DNA of 61,692 nt from Actinacidiphila acidipaludis (GTDB lineage: Bacteria; Actinomycetota; Actinomycetes; Streptomycetales; Streptomycetaceae): contig NZ_JAINZZ010000048.1 of assembly GCF_019890725.1 (NCBI RefSeq), positions 1 to 61,692 of the forward strand. Reading direction: 5' to 3'. The translations under genes were made by a program, and so were the position numbers. This document shows, piece by piece, positions 16,928 to 26,243 of the stretch. Below the pieces are notes generated by a model. It was not told the origin of the DNA. It searched no databases and saw nothing but the letters and a program-made list of their open reading frames with translations. Positions within the stretch are counted from its first letter, which is position 1. Every line of letters begins with the position of its first letter.

Positions 16928-19900
16928 TCAGCCCCTGGTGACCGTCCGGGGGACGTTGTAGCCCTCGACGCGCAGCGAGGGCCGGCCCGAGGGCAGCGAC
17001 GCCGCGGGCCACGAGATCGTGACCGTCCGGGACTCCCCGGGCAGCAGCCACAGGTAGTTGTCGCCGTAGAGCGTCGGCAGCACGCGCTCGTCCGTCGTGC
17101 CCTTGAGCAGCGACAGCCGGACCATGGCGGCGACCGACGATCCGCGGTTGCGGAGGGTCGCGGTGGCGGTCCGGCGGTCGCCGGAGCCGGTGACCTTGCC
17201 GAGGTCCGCGGTGACCTTCGTCGGGGTCGCGCCGTTGAGCGCCTTCATGGCGGCCGGTTCGCGGTACCGCCAGTAGGTGTTCTCCGACAGGGTCGTGCCG
17301 TGCGCGTCCTGCAGGGTGAGCCGCAGCAGGTGCAGGTCCGGCAGCGCCGCGGTCCACCCGGAGGTGAACGCCGCCGCCGTGGCGGAGGCGTCGACGTCCA
17401 GCGTGGTCCGCTGGACGGCGCCGATCTGCCGCCCGGCGAGGTCGACGGCGCGCGCGGTGACCGTCGCGCCCTTCAGCGCCTTGGGGGTGTGGTTGACCGC
17501 GATGACGTGCCAGTCGACCGGGTCGGCCTGGACGTGGAAGGGCTCGCAGGCCTTCCGGGCGCCGTAGTAGGTGCCGTTGACGTCGAAGTCGTAGTCGTAG
17601 GTCTGCCACACGGTGCTGTGCCACGCGGGGTGGGACATCCAGAGCATCAGGCCGCTGGCGTCCTCCCACAGGTGGGCGTTCCACGCCTCGAACATCGCGC
17701 GGGTGTTCTCGTAGTTGACGAACTGCGCCTTGCGGGCGAGGTCGTCGAGGTCCCGGACCTGGTCGAGGCGGGCCTCGACGGCGGCCAGGTAGTTCTGCGG
17801 GGCCTGGTTACCGCGGGTGCTCCAGTCGTGGTAGTACCAGGCGCCGCCGATGGGCCACTCCGGGGTGTCGCCGACCATGGAGCGGGTGCTCTCGGCGGTG
17901 GACACCACCGGCATGCCGATCTCGGTGTGGAAGCCGAAGCTGCCGCTGCCGTAGGTGCTCGGCGAGGAGTAGCGCTCGGGCTCGATCCAGCCGTAGGGGC
18001 CGCCGCCGGAGATGATGCCGCCGGCCGAGTTGTTCTGGTACAGCACGCCGGGGGCCTGCTGCTGGACCGCGGTGCGCATGCCGGTGTCGATGGCCGCCGG
18101 CGGGTTGCCCTCGTTGGCGCCGCACCACACGACCACGCAGGGGTGGATGCGGTAGCGCAGCACGGTGTCGTGGGCCTGGTCGTTGAAGGTCTGGTGGTCC
18201 GGCGGGTCCATGCCCCACGCGTTGGGGAAGTCGTTCCACACCAGGAGGCCGTGCTCGTCGCAACTGGCGAAGAACTCCTCGCGGTTGCTGCAGCCGACCC
18301 AGTTGCGGATCATCGTGAAGTTCATGTCGCGGTGCATCCGCACGGCCGCGTCCATGCGGTCGGCCGGCATCCGGCGGAGCAGTTCGTCCCAGCCCCAGTT
18401 GCCGCCGCGGCAGAAGACCCGCACGCCGTTGACGCTGATCTTCAGCGGGACCGGCGCGTTGTCGACGGTCTTCACGTCGGTCCAGGTGGAGCCGTCGTCG
18501 GACACCTGGATCGTGTACGTCTTCGGGTACGCGGCCTCCCAGACGACGACCACCCGGTCGAAGGACTGCGCGGAGCCGAGGTCCACCTGGATCCACTGGT
18601 CGTCCAGGTAGTCCGAGGACCAGCGGGTGCCGGAGTTGCCGTCGGTGGCGTTCACCGCGGGGTTCGAGGAGTCCTCGGTCGACGCCGTGACGGTCTTGTG
18701 CAGGGCCAGGTCGGTACCGGGGTGGCCGGTGTCCAGCACCGACAGCGTCCACAGCGAGTTGCCCCAGCTGGTGGCGCGGCTGTGGCACTGGAGCCGCACG
18801 TAGCGGGCGGTTCGCGCGGTGAAGTCCTCGGTCTGCAGGCTCGCGTCGCCGGTGTTGAAGGGCAGCGGCACGGCGGTGTTGTCGACGGTCGTGACGTCGG
18901 TCCAGGTGCTGCCGTCGGCGGACACCTGCACCACGAAGGTGCGGGCGTAGGCCTGCTCCCACGTCAGGTCGACCCGGTCGAAGGAGACCGGTGCGCCGAG
19001 GTCGACCGCGATCCACTGGTCGTCGTCGAAGGAGGACGACCAGCGGGTGCCGGGGTCGCCGTCGGTGGCGTTGCCCGGCTGGTGGTCGGACTCGTCCACC
19101 GAGGACGACGTGGCGGTCCGGTGCAGGGCCAGATCGGTGGCGGGGGCCGAGCTGTCGAGGACCGCGAGGGTCCACAGCGAGCTGCCCCAGCCGGTGGCGC
19201 GGGTCAGGCAGCGGATGCGGACGTGCTGGGCCTGCTGCCTGCCGAGGTTCACGGTCTGCGTGTAGGAGTCGCCGCCGGCGACGAACGGCAGCGGGGTGTC
19301 GTACTCGTAGCCGAACTGGCGGATGCCGAACCGGGTCGTGCGGCGGTCGCTCTCCCGGCCGCCGACGACCGCGGTGAGCGTCAGGTCGTGGAGGTCCGGG
19401 CTGCCGTAGCCGTTGGGCCACCACAACCTGGGGTTGCGCACCCGCAGCGCGGCGAACGCGTCCGGGGCGAAGGTGACGTCGATGCTGGTGCCGGCGGGGA
19501 CGGCGACGGTCCTGGACACCCGGACGTCGTCGAACGCCGCGGTGACGGTGACCTGCTGGTCGCTGGTATCCGCGTTGCGCACGGGGACGACGACCGTGAG
19601 CTCGGCGACGGAGGTGTCGGGCAGGTTCGGCAGGACCGTGTCGACCCGCGGGTCGCCGATGACGGCGTGGCCGGTGGACCGCAGCCGCACGTGGTTCCAG
19701 ATGCCGGCGGCGCGGTCGCGCACCGCGGGCATCCAGTCCCAGCCGGAAGAGGCCAGGTACGTCGGGGAGTTGCGGTTCATCATGTTGGCGCCGGCGTCGA
19801 CGAAGGACAGGCCCTCGGGGCCCTTGTCGCCGGGGCTGCCGGGGAACGGCATCGGCGTGATCTGCACGGCGGCCACCTGGTCGCCGGCGGAGGCCAGCAG

Positions 19901-20998
19901 CCCGGTCACGTCGAGCGCGGCGCGGCCGAACGGGTGGGCGAGGCCGCCCGCGTGCTTGCCGTTGAACCAGACGTCCGCCTGGTGGTTGACGCCGTCCAGT
20001 TCCAGCCAGACGTGGCGGCCGGCGCCGGTGCGCAGCGCCGCGGGCAGCGAGAACGCCCGCCGGTACCACCAGGAGTGGCGGGAGAGCGCCTCGGGGACGT
20101 GCAGGTTGTTGAAGCCGGCCACCGGGTCCGGCAGATGGCCCTGGTCGACGAGGGTGGCCAGCACCGTGCCGGGAACCGTCGCGGGCAGCCAGCCGCTGGT
20201 GTCCACACCCGATGCCGACAGGGCGGCGCCGTCGCCGCCGGCCCGGTCGTCCAGGGTCAGCGTCCAGCCGGACTCCAGCGGGACGGTGCCGTCGGCGGCG
20301 ACGGTCAGGTCCGGGGCGCGGTGGTCGTGGGTGCCCCAGTCGGTCCAGCCGGTGGCGGCGGGACGGTGGCTGCCCGCCGTGCCGTAGACCTCGAAGCCGT
20401 TGAGGCCGAGCGGGTTGGCGTTGGACCGCTTGGTGACGGTCAGCCGCACCCACCGGGCGGGGACTGCCCGGGCCAGGGTGATGTCCACGACGCCGCCCGT
20501 CCCGGAGGTCGTGCGGTCGATCGTTGTCCAGGACGTGTGGTCCAGGGACGTCTCGACGGTGAACTCGACCGCGCAGCTGGACAGGATCTCCTGGCCGGTC
20601 GTGTTGTCCCGCGGGTTGCCGCTGGTGGAGGGCACGAACACCGGGTCGTTCAGGGTCGCTTCGAAGGTCAGGCGCACGGCGTCCACCGCGCACCGGTCCT
20701 GCAGGTCCACCGAGATCCACTGCGGGTCGCCGGCGGAGGCGCGCCAGCCGGTGCTCTTCACGCCGGTGGAGGTGAGGGTGTCGACGGCGAACTCCCCCGG
20801 CGTCGGGGCGTAGTCCGTGGACGACACCGTGACCGGCCGGTACGCGGCGAGTTCCTCCTTCCCCGAGGGGCGGGCGGCGGGCTCCGCCGCGGCGGCCGTC
20901 GCGGCGGGCAGCGTCACCGCGAGCCCCAGTCCCGCGAGCAGGCCGGAGCCGGCGGAGACGACCGCACGGCGGGAGGGGTGGGGCGAAGGGTTCGGCAT
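16928..20998 (-). CDS. Secreted GH2 glycosidase (exo-beta-glucosaminidase/mannosidase type) with three F5/8C domains
   Basis: A 1,356-residue protein with a twin-arginine signal (SRRAVVSAG) at the N-terminus. After one F5/8 type C domain come the GH2 sugar-binding and Ig-like domains. Two further F5/8C repeats follow, each about 148 residues (TDLALH...NATDG...GTRWSS...DDQWI.VDLG), inserted before the catalytic barrel that begins at RGGNWGWDELLRRM. The likely acid is Glu963 in WCGANEG and the nucleophile Glu1026 in FHTEIG. The layout matches exo-beta-D-glucosaminidase and mannosylglycoprotein endo-beta-mannosidase relatives, so chitosan or N-glycan breakdown is likely. ATG 20998 lacks a clear ribosome site. 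A LacI-type palindrome lies about 60 bases upstream. Confidence 0.88.
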   Translation of the reverse strand: MPNPSPHPSRRAVVSAGSGLLAGLGLAVTLPAATAAAAEPAARPSGKEELAAYRPVTVSSTDYAPTPGEFAVDTLTSTGVKSTGWRASAGDPQWISVDLQDRCAVDAVRLTFEATLNDPVFVPSTSGNPRDNTTGQEILSSCAVEFTVETSLDHTSWTTIDRTTSGTGGVVDITLARAVPARWVRLTVTKRSNANPLGLNGFEVYGTAGSHRPAATGWTDWGTHDHRAPDLTVAADGTVPLESGWTLTLDDRAGGDGAALSASGVDTSGWLPATVPGTVLATLVDQGHLPDPVAGFNNLHVPEALSRHSWWYRRAFSLPAALRTGAGRHVWLELDGVNHQADVWFNGKHAGGLAHPFGRAALDVTGLLASAGDQVAAVQITPMPFPGSPGDKGPEGLSFVDAGANMMNRNSPTYLASSGWDWMPAVRDRAAGIWNHVRLRSTGHAVIGDPRVDTVLPNLPDTSVAELTVVVPVRNADTSDQQVTVTAAFDDVRVSRTVAVPAGTSIDVTFAPDAFAALRVRNPRLWWPNGYGSPDLHDLTLTAVVGGRESDRRTTRFGIRQFGYEYDTPLPFVAGGDSYTQTVNLGRQQAQHVRIRCLTRATGWGSSLWTLAVLDSSAPATDLALHRTATSSSVDESDHQPGNATDGDPGTRWSSSFDDDQWIAVDLGAPVSFDRVDLTWEQAYARTFVVQVSADGSTWTDVTTVDNTAVPLPFNTGDASLQTEDFTARTARYVRLQCHSRATSWGNSLWTLSVLDTGHPGTDLALHKTVTASTEDSSNPAVNATDGNSGTRWSSDYLDDQWIQVDLGSAQSFDRVVVVWEAAYPKTYTIQVSDDGSTWTDVKTVDNAPVPLKISVNGVRVFCRGGNWGWDELLRRMPADRMDAAVRMHRDMNFTMIRNWVGCSNREEFFASCDEHGLLVWNDFPNAWGMDPPDHQTFNDQAHDTVLRYRIHPCVVVWCGANEGNPPAAIDTGMRTAVQQQAPGVLYQNNSAGGIISGGGPYGWIEPERYSSPSTYGSGSFGFHTEIGMPVVSTAESTRSMVGDTPEWPIGGAWYYHDWSTRGNQAPQNYLAAVEARLDQVRDLDDLARKAQFVNYENTRAMFEAWNAHLWEDASGLMLWMSHPAWHSTVWQTYDYDFDVNGTYYGARKACEPFHVQADPVDWHVIAVNHTPKALKGATVTARAVDLAGRQIGAVQRTTLDVDASATAAAFTSGWTAALPDLHLLRLTLQDAHGTTLSENTYWRYREPAAMKALNGATPTKVTADLGKVTGSGDRRTATATLRNRGSSVAAMVRLSLLKGTTDERVLPTLYGDNYLWLLPGESRTVTISWPAASLPSGRPSLRVEGYNVPRTVTRG

Positions 20999-21057
20999 GT
21001 GCGGAGGTCCAATCCCGTGGGCGCAGGATGCGGCGCGGGTGGAGGGACGCCCGCGCC

Positions 21058-21071
21058 TGACAACGTTGCCA
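21058..21071 (-). promoter_or_regulatory. LacI-family operator-like palindrome upstream of GH2
   Basis: TGACAACGTTGCCA is a near-perfect palindrome around AACGTT, the other common LacI/GalR core, and lies 60-73 bases before the GH2 start. It is probably an operator for a sugar-responsive repressor that is not in this window. Confidence 0.5.
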
Positions 21072-21273
21072 TAGGCTGGTCCGCATTCCGCTTCCCTGTC
21101 AAGAGCCGGGTTTCCGGGGCAAGTCGGCGCGCTGCGGAACGGAGCCCTCCAGGGGCGTCCCACCGGCGCCCTCGGGCCGCGACCTACACCGGCGGGTGGC
21201 CACCGATGAGTTCGGGGCACGCCGCCGGTCTACCCCTCGACGTGCATGCACCCGACAGGACCAGTGAGGGACC

Positions 21274-21963
21274 ATGAGCACCAGCGCGCTACCGCCCGTC
21301 GCCGACGCGGAGACCTGGCAGCGTCAACTCGACCGGCTGCGGGCCCGGGAGAAGGCCGCGACCCGGGAACTCGACGCCATCGCCGCCGAACGCCGCCGTC
21401 TGCCGATGGTGAGGATGCCCGACTACACGCTCGAAGGGGAGACCGGCCCGGTCGGGCTCGCCGACGTCTTCGACGGCAGGTCGCAACTGATCGTCTACAA
21501 CCACATGTGGTTCGCCGGCAAGGAGTGGCAGTGCCCCGGCTGCACGGGCTACACCTCGCAGTTCACCCGGCTGGACTTCCTCGACGCCTACGACGCCCGG
21601 TTCGTGATCGTCACCCAGGGCCCGATCGACGAGGCCCTCGCCTACAAGCGCCGCGTCGGCAACACGATGACCTGGTACTCGACGGCGAACAGCCCGTTCG
21701 GCACGGACGTCGGCGCGCCTCCCGGCGGCGGCTTCGCCGTGAACGTCTTCCTGCGCGACGGCGACACCGTCTACCGCACCTGGCACACCGAGGGCCGCGG
21801 CACCGAGCAGCTCAGCCACACCTTCCCGCTGATCGACCTGCTGCCGTACGGACGGCAGGAGGAGTGGCAGGACTCGCCCGAGGGCTGGCCGCAGTCGCCC
21901 ACGTACAGCCGCTGGTCCTCCTCACAGGACATCGCCGCGCTCTACGGGCCGGAAAAGTCCTAG
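21274..21963 (+). CDS. DUF899 family thioredoxin-like protein
   Basis: A 229-residue protein with the DUF899 pattern: an N-terminal helix with two lysine/arginine-rich turns ending RRLPMVRM, then a thioredoxin-like fold with LIVYNHMWF, CPGCTGYTSQF (two cysteines in a CxxC), VTQGPIDE and NVFLRDGDTVYRTWHTEGRG. The members are cytoplasmic, and their role is not established beyond the redox-like fold. ATG 21274 has GAGG upstream (AGTGAGGGACC). It is divergent from the GH2 gene. Confidence 0.8.
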   Translation: MSTSALPPVADAETWQRQLDRLRAREKAATRELDAIAAERRRLPMVRMPDYTLEGETGPVGLADVFDGRSQLIVYNHMWFAGKEWQCPGCTGYTSQFTRLDFLDAYDARFVIVTQGPIDEALAYKRRVGNTMTWYSTANSPFGTDVGAPPGGGFAVNVFLRDGDTVYRTWHTEGRGTEQLSHTFPLIDLLPYGRQEEWQDSPEGWPQSPTYSRWSSSQDIAALYGPEKS

Positions 21964-22187
21964 ACGCGCCCGATCGCTCCCGGCGGGACGACGAAGCCGC
22001 TCCGGGCCGGCGCGCCGGCAGGCCGCCGGTCCGGAGGCATGCCCTCGGAACGCAGTGATGCTCACGTGCACGGCGTTCAGGCGGAGTTCGGCCTGATGCC
22101 ATAGTGGCGGAAGGGGCGGCGCGGCTAGGGTGCTGGGTGCTTCGGGCCGCGGTGCCGGGCGGCCCGCCCACACCCCTGGGGGTTTCC

Positions 22188-23033
22188 TTGAGCGCAACCG
22201 CACTGGGTCGCCGCACCGCCGTCCTGCTCCTCGCCGCGACCGCCGTCGCCCTCGCCGCGCCGGGCACCGCCCGAGCCGACTCCCCCGGCGGCTGGCGGAG
22301 TTCGGGCTCCTCGACGGTCAACTCGCTCACCGGCGGCGAGGGGATCGCCACCCGCGCGGACGGCTCGCTGCTGACCCGCGGCCTCGGCTCGATCCCGCTC
22401 GGCCTGCGGATCGCCGGCTGGAACCACGTCGGCGACCCCGACATCGCCGACGGCTACACCTTCGACGCCTACCAGGGCGGGGACGGCGCCACCTCCAAGA
22501 TGTTCGAGGTGACGACACCGTCGGGCACGGCGTACGACTACACCCACCCGCTGGACGCCGGGGAGGCGATCAACAACTCCTTCGCGACGGTCTCGCCCGA
22601 CGCGCAGTGGCTGGTCGCCGGCGAGTGGGGCACGATGAACCGGCTCCAGGTCTTCCCCGCGCCGCTCACCAACCCGTCCACGCCACGGACCGGCGGCACC
22701 CTCGCGCAGGCCGGGCAGATCTCGCTCGACCAGCCCGTCCAGGACGTCCAGGGGTGTGACTTCGTCTCGACGACGCGGCTGGTGTGCGCGTCGGACGACG
22801 CGGCGAAGGACGTGCTCCAGGTGGACCTGCCGCACGCGCTCGACGGGATGCCCGTCACGGGGCACGTCAGCACGTTGTTCCAGTTGCCGCGCAAGAGCAT
22901 CTGTTCCGGCACGTTCGAGTCGGAGGGGATCGATTACGATCCCGCGGGCGAGGTGCTTCGGGTCGAGATCGTCTCGCCCAGCGTGTGTGCTGTCGCGACG
23001 ACGGTGTACGCGTATCGGCCGGCCCTGACCTGA
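22188..23033 (+). CDS. Secreted protein of unknown function
   Basis: This 281-residue protein has a good Sec signal (RRTAVLLLAATAVALAAPGTARA, cleavage after ARA) and a mature part rich in Gly, Asp and Thr. It contains repeated beta-strand-like segments (LRIAGWNHVGDPDIADGY, SPDAQWLVAGEWGTMNRL, GCDFVSTTRLVCASDD) that suggest a beta-propeller-like fold. Four cysteines could pair outside the cell. TTG 22188 is preferred because GGGGG lies five bases upstream and the signal begins there. I do not recognise a named family. It converges on the SDR gene at 23431. Confidence 0.6.
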   Translation: MSATALGRRTAVLLLAATAVALAAPGTARADSPGGWRSSGSSTVNSLTGGEGIATRADGSLLTRGLGSIPLGLRIAGWNHVGDPDIADGYTFDAYQGGDGATSKMFEVTTPSGTAYDYTHPLDAGEAINNSFATVSPDAQWLVAGEWGTMNRLQVFPAPLTNPSTPRTGGTLAQAGQISLDQPVQDVQGCDFVSTTRLVCASDDAAKDVLQVDLPHALDGMPVTGHVSTLFQLPRKSICSGTFESEGIDYDPAGEVLRVEIVSPSVCAVATTVYAYRPALT

Positions 23034-23430
23034 CGTTGCGGGTTCGCTCGGCCGCGGGGTTCGGGGTCCCCCCTGGGGTACGTTCCCGGCTTTCCGCCGG
23101 TGGCGGGCTCGGCTTCCGGGCTGCCCCCGGGCCGCCGTTGCCGTCTGAGCGATCGACTGTGGCTTGTCGCGCAGTTCCCCGCGCCCCTGGCGGTGCACGT
23201 TCGGCGCGGGGGACGGGGCCAGTCCGGGAGCACCTCCTCGGACTGACCCCGACAAGTGAACGAACGGCACGCCGAAACAGGGGCGCGAGGTCCCCCGGAC
23301 TTCGACCGGGAGTTCCCCCCAGCGCGAGGAACCCACCACCGGCGGAAAGCCGGGGACGCGCCCCAGCGGGGCACCCCGGAGGCCGTAGGGCCCGGGGCGT
23401 ACCCGGGCGATGGGAGGTGGGCCTGAGGCG
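23034..23430. other. Intergenic region with long inverted repeats
   Basis: No gene is visible in these 397 bases between convergent genes. The region contains a perfect 19-base inverted repeat and a 16-base sequence (CTGTGGCTTGTCGCGC, near 23152-23167) that recurs in inverse orientation near 41242-41259. Confidence 0.6.
23085..23354. repeat. Perfect 19-bp inverted repeat spanning 270 bp
   Basis: CCCGGCTTTCCGCCGGTGG at 23085-23103 is the exact reverse complement of 23336-23354. The arms flank the convergent intergenic space, so a large cruciform or a two-way terminator could form. Similar GC-rich palindromic spacers are common in Streptomyces. Confidence 0.6.
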
Positions 23431-24396
23431 CTAGCCGGGGAATGCGGAGACGCCGGTCAGCTCCGCGGAGAGGGTCCAGAGCCGCTCGGCCTCGACGGGG
23501 TCCACCGCATAATCCTTGACCCCGCCACGTCCGCCGTCGGCCGGCGCGGGTCCCGCGATGTCGCAGTCCTCGAGGAAGACCCCGCCCATGCCGTCGAGCT
23601 GTGGGGACGTCGCCGCCCACACCTGGGTGGCGGCACCCTGCTCGGGTGTCTTGAAGCCCGCCGGGTTCAGCGGCTTGCCGTCCTCGTCGATCCAGCCGCG
23701 GTCGACCATCTCGGACTTCTCCAGGTGCCGCTGGAGCGGCGTGAGGATGCCGCCGGGGTGGAGGGCGAAGGCCCGCACGCCACGGTCCCGGGCGAGCGCG
23801 TCGAGCTGGACGGCGAAGAGCACGTTGGCCGTCTTGGACTGGCCGTAGGCGATCCACTTGTCGTAGTCGCCCCGGGTGAACTGGGGGTCGTCCCAGCGGA
23901 TACCGGAGAGGTGGTGGCCGCTCGAGGACACCGAGACGACCCGGCCGCCGCCGCGCTCGATCGCCGGCCACAGCCGGTTGACGAGGGCGAAGTGCCCCAG
24001 GTGGTTGGTGGCGAACTGCGCCTCCCAGCCGGGGCCGACCCGCGTCTCGGGGCACGCCATGACGCCGGCGTTGTCGATCATGATGCCGATGTCGCGGCCG
24101 GAGGCGAGGAACCGGTCGGCGAAGGCCTGCACGCTGCCGAGGTCCGCCAGGTCGAGCTGCTCGACCTCGACCCCGTCGATGCCGGCGACCGCCTCCCGCG
24201 CCGTCTCGGGCCGCCGGGCCGGCACCACCACGCGGGCGCCGGCCTTGGCGAGCGCGCGCGTCGTCTCCAGGCCGAGTCCGGAGTATCCGCCGGTGACGAC
24301 GGCGAGCGTGCCGGTCAGGTCGATGCCGCGCAGGACCTCGTCCGCCGTGCTCTCGGCGCCGAATCCCGATCCGATGGACTTCTGAGGTGTGGTCAT
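23431..24396 (-). CDS. SDR-family oxidoreductase (protochlorophyllide reductase/retinol dehydrogenase-like)
   Basis: A 321-residue member of the extended SDR subgroup widely annotated as light-dependent protochlorophyllide-reductase-like. It shows TGGYSGLGLET for cofactor binding, DNAGVMACPET in place of NNAG, FATNHLGHFAL, VSVSSSGHH and the catalytic YGQSK. It uses NAD(P); the substrate is unknown, and real chlorophyll chemistry is very unlikely in this organism. ATG 24396 was chosen. It is single, with convergent neighbours on the left. Confidence 0.85.
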   Translation of the reverse strand: MTTPQKSIGSGFGAESTADEVLRGIDLTGTLAVVTGGYSGLGLETTRALAKAGARVVVPARRPETAREAVAGIDGVEVEQLDLADLGSVQAFADRFLASGRDIGIMIDNAGVMACPETRVGPGWEAQFATNHLGHFALVNRLWPAIERGGGRVVSVSSSGHHLSGIRWDDPQFTRGDYDKWIAYGQSKTANVLFAVQLDALARDRGVRAFALHPGGILTPLQRHLEKSEMVDRGWIDEDGKPLNPAGFKTPEQGAATQVWAATSPQLDGMGGVFLEDCDIAGPAPADGGRGGVKDYAVDPVEAERLWTLSAELTGVSAFPG

Positions 24397-24642
24397 GCGA
24401 CCGAGGCTAGGAGCTGGAGTCCACTCCAAGGCAAGCGTCCACGCCCGGGGCGGGCACCGGAACGCCGGAAAGTCCTGCGGCACGGGACGGGATCGGGTGA
24501 CGTGACGTCGTCGCGGCGCCCGGTCCCGCCCTCCCCCGGGTGTCCTGGAGGGCGGCGCGCCCCGGTGAATTGAACGACGGTTCATCCGGTGGCACGCTGA
24601 CGGGGTACGGCACCGCCCACGGCACGACGAGGTGAGACGGGC

Positions 24643-24852
24643 GTGGTGGACAAGCACGGCGAGCAGGTGATCGGCCGGATCCTGGCCGCCCGCGCGGCGC
24701 TGGAGGAGGCGGCGGAAGCGCCGGACTCCCCGGTGCTCAGGGACGCGCTGGACGAACTGGAGACGGCACTGTGGCTGGCCAGGGAGAGCGGGATCGAGGT
24801 TCCGCCGCCTGCCGGGCACGTCCCGCAGGACGCCGGTGGAGCAGGGAACTGA
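24643..24852 (+). CDS. Small hypothetical protein
   Basis: A 69-residue acidic, mostly helical protein (IGRILAARAALEEAAE...LRDALDELETALWLARE) starting at a GTG with GAGG about ten bases upstream. The amphipathic pattern suggests a helical hairpin. Codon use fits the organism, but no family is recognised. A strong hairpin follows within 70 bases. It could be a real small protein or chance coding. Confidence 0.4.
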   Translation: MVDKHGEQVIGRILAARAALEEAAEAPDSPVLRDALDELETALWLARESGIEVPPPAGHVPQDAGGAGN

Positions 24853-24917
24853 GGACCCTGCGGACACCGTCCGCGCCGACCCGGTCCCGTCCCCTGTGAC
24901 CTGCTGCTTTCACGGCG

Positions 24918-24945
24918 AGTACCCCGGGAAGGACCCCGGGGTACT
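24918..24945. terminator. Perfect hairpin between convergent genes
   Basis: AGTACCCCGGG (24918-24928) pairs perfectly with CCCGGGGTACT (24935-24945) over a six-base loop. It is 21 bases beyond the acyl-CoA dehydrogenase stop and probably terminates from both sides. Confidence 0.7.
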
Positions 24946-24966
24946 GAGTGCCGCTCTGGTCCGGGG

Positions 24967-26118
24967 TCAGGGCAGGTTGCGGGCCATGACGATGCGCTGG
25001 ACCTGGTTGGTGCCCTCGTAGATCTGCGTGATCTTGGCGTCGCGCATCATGCGCTCGACCGGGTAGTCGCGGGTGTAGCCGTAGCCGCCGAGCAGCTGAA
25101 CGGCGTCCGTGGTGATCTCCATGGCGACGTCGGAGGCGTAGCACTTGGCGGCGGCGCCGAAGAAGGTCAGGTCGCGGTCGGCGCGCTCGGACTTCGCGGC
25201 GGCCGCGTAGGTGAGCTGCCGGGCGGCCTCCAGCTTCATCGCCATGTCGGCGAGCATGAACTGGATGCCCTGGAACTCGGCGATGGCCTTGCCGAACTGC
25301 TTGCGCTCGGACACGTAGCCCTTGGCGTAGTCGAGCGCGCCCTGCGCGATGCCCAGGGCCTGCGCGGCGATGGTCACCCGGGTGTGGTCGAGGGTGCGCA
25401 TCGCGGTGGCGAAGCCGGTGCCCTCCTCGCCGATCATGCGGTCGGCGGGGATCCGGACCTGGTCGAAGTAGACCTCGCGGGTCGGCGAGCCCTTGATGCC
25501 GAGCTTGCGCTCGGGAGCGCCGAAGGAGACGCCCGGGTCGTCCTTCTCGACGACGAACGCCGAGATGCCCTTGGAGCGCTTGTCGGGGTCGGTCACGGCC
25601 ATCACGGTGTAGAACTCCGACACGCCGGCGTTGGTGATCCAGCGCTTGACGCCGTTGAGGACCCAGGTGTCGCCGTCGCGTACCGCGCGGGTGCGCATGC
25701 TCGCCGCGTCGGAGCCGGCCTCGGGCTCGGACAGGCAGTAGGAGAACATGCCCCGCTTGCGCGCGAGGGCTCCGAGGTAGCGGGACTTCAGCTCCTCGGA
25801 ACCCGAGAGCTGCACCGGCAGCGACCCCAGCTTGTTCACCGCGGGGATCAGCGACGACGAGGCGCAGACCCGGGCGACCTCCTCGATCACGATGACCGTG
25901 GACAGCGCGTCCGCGCCCGCGCCCCCGTACTCCTCGGGGACGTGCACCGCGTGGAGGTCGGCGGCCTCCAGCGCGTCGCGTGCCTCCTGGGGGAACCGGC
26001 CCTGCTCGTCCACCTCGGCCGCGAACGGCGCGATCTTCGACTCGGCCATGCTGCGCACCGAGTCGCGGAGCATCTCCTGCTCCTCCGAGATACGGAAGAG
26101 GTCGAACGGTTCGGACAT
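24967..26118 (-). CDS. Acyl-CoA dehydrogenase
   Basis: A 383-residue flavoenzyme of normal length for the family. Signatures are YCLSEPEAGSDAA (FAD and substrate contact), LNGVKRWITNAG, RKQFGKAIAEFQGIQFMLADM, QLLGGYGYTRDYPVER and IYEGTNQVQRIVMARNL near the C-terminus, which supplies the catalytic glutamate. It should oxidise an acyl-CoA to the 2,3-enoyl-CoA in fatty-acid or branched-chain breakdown. ATG 26118 has GAGGAG a few bases upstream. It is divergent from a TetR regulator 125 bases away, which very probably controls it. Confidence 0.92.
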   Translation of the reverse strand: MSEPFDLFRISEEQEMLRDSVRSMAESKIAPFAAEVDEQGRFPQEARDALEAADLHAVHVPEEYGGAGADALSTVIVIEEVARVCASSSLIPAVNKLGSLPVQLSGSEELKSRYLGALARKRGMFSYCLSEPEAGSDAASMRTRAVRDGDTWVLNGVKRWITNAGVSEFYTVMAVTDPDKRSKGISAFVVEKDDPGVSFGAPERKLGIKGSPTREVYFDQVRIPADRMIGEEGTGFATAMRTLDHTRVTIAAQALGIAQGALDYAKGYVSERKQFGKAIAEFQGIQFMLADMAMKLEAARQLTYAAAAKSERADRDLTFFGAAAKCYASDVAMEITTDAVQLLGGYGYTRDYPVERMMRDAKITQIYEGTNQVQRIVMARNLP

Positions 26119-26166
26119 GGGGGCTCCTCGTGTGGGCTGTCGCGCATCCAGGGTCGCCCTCAGGGT

Positions 26167-26196
26167 ACTCAGTTCCTGCTCAAAAGCACACTCAGT
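26167..26196. promoter_or_regulatory. Candidate TetR operator: two ACTCAGT repeats
   Basis: ACTCAGT occurs at 26167-26173 and 26190-26196, 23 bases apart (about two helical turns). The second lies in GCACACTCAGTGC, which has four-base inverted arms. The position between divergent acyl-CoA dehydrogenase and TetR genes suits a shared operator. Confidence 0.4.
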
Positions 26197-26243
26197 GCCG
26201 CCTATGAGGTTCGCAACGGTCTTTCTGGTGCTACGGTCCAGAC

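Noticed and set aside
16913..21277. Very long open frame on the forward strand opposite the GH2 gene
   Set aside because: The frame is open only because GC-rich codons on the other strand leave few stops. The composition (Val/Gly/Arg-rich repeats without domains) is typical of antisense shadow, and the GH2 protein is clearly real.
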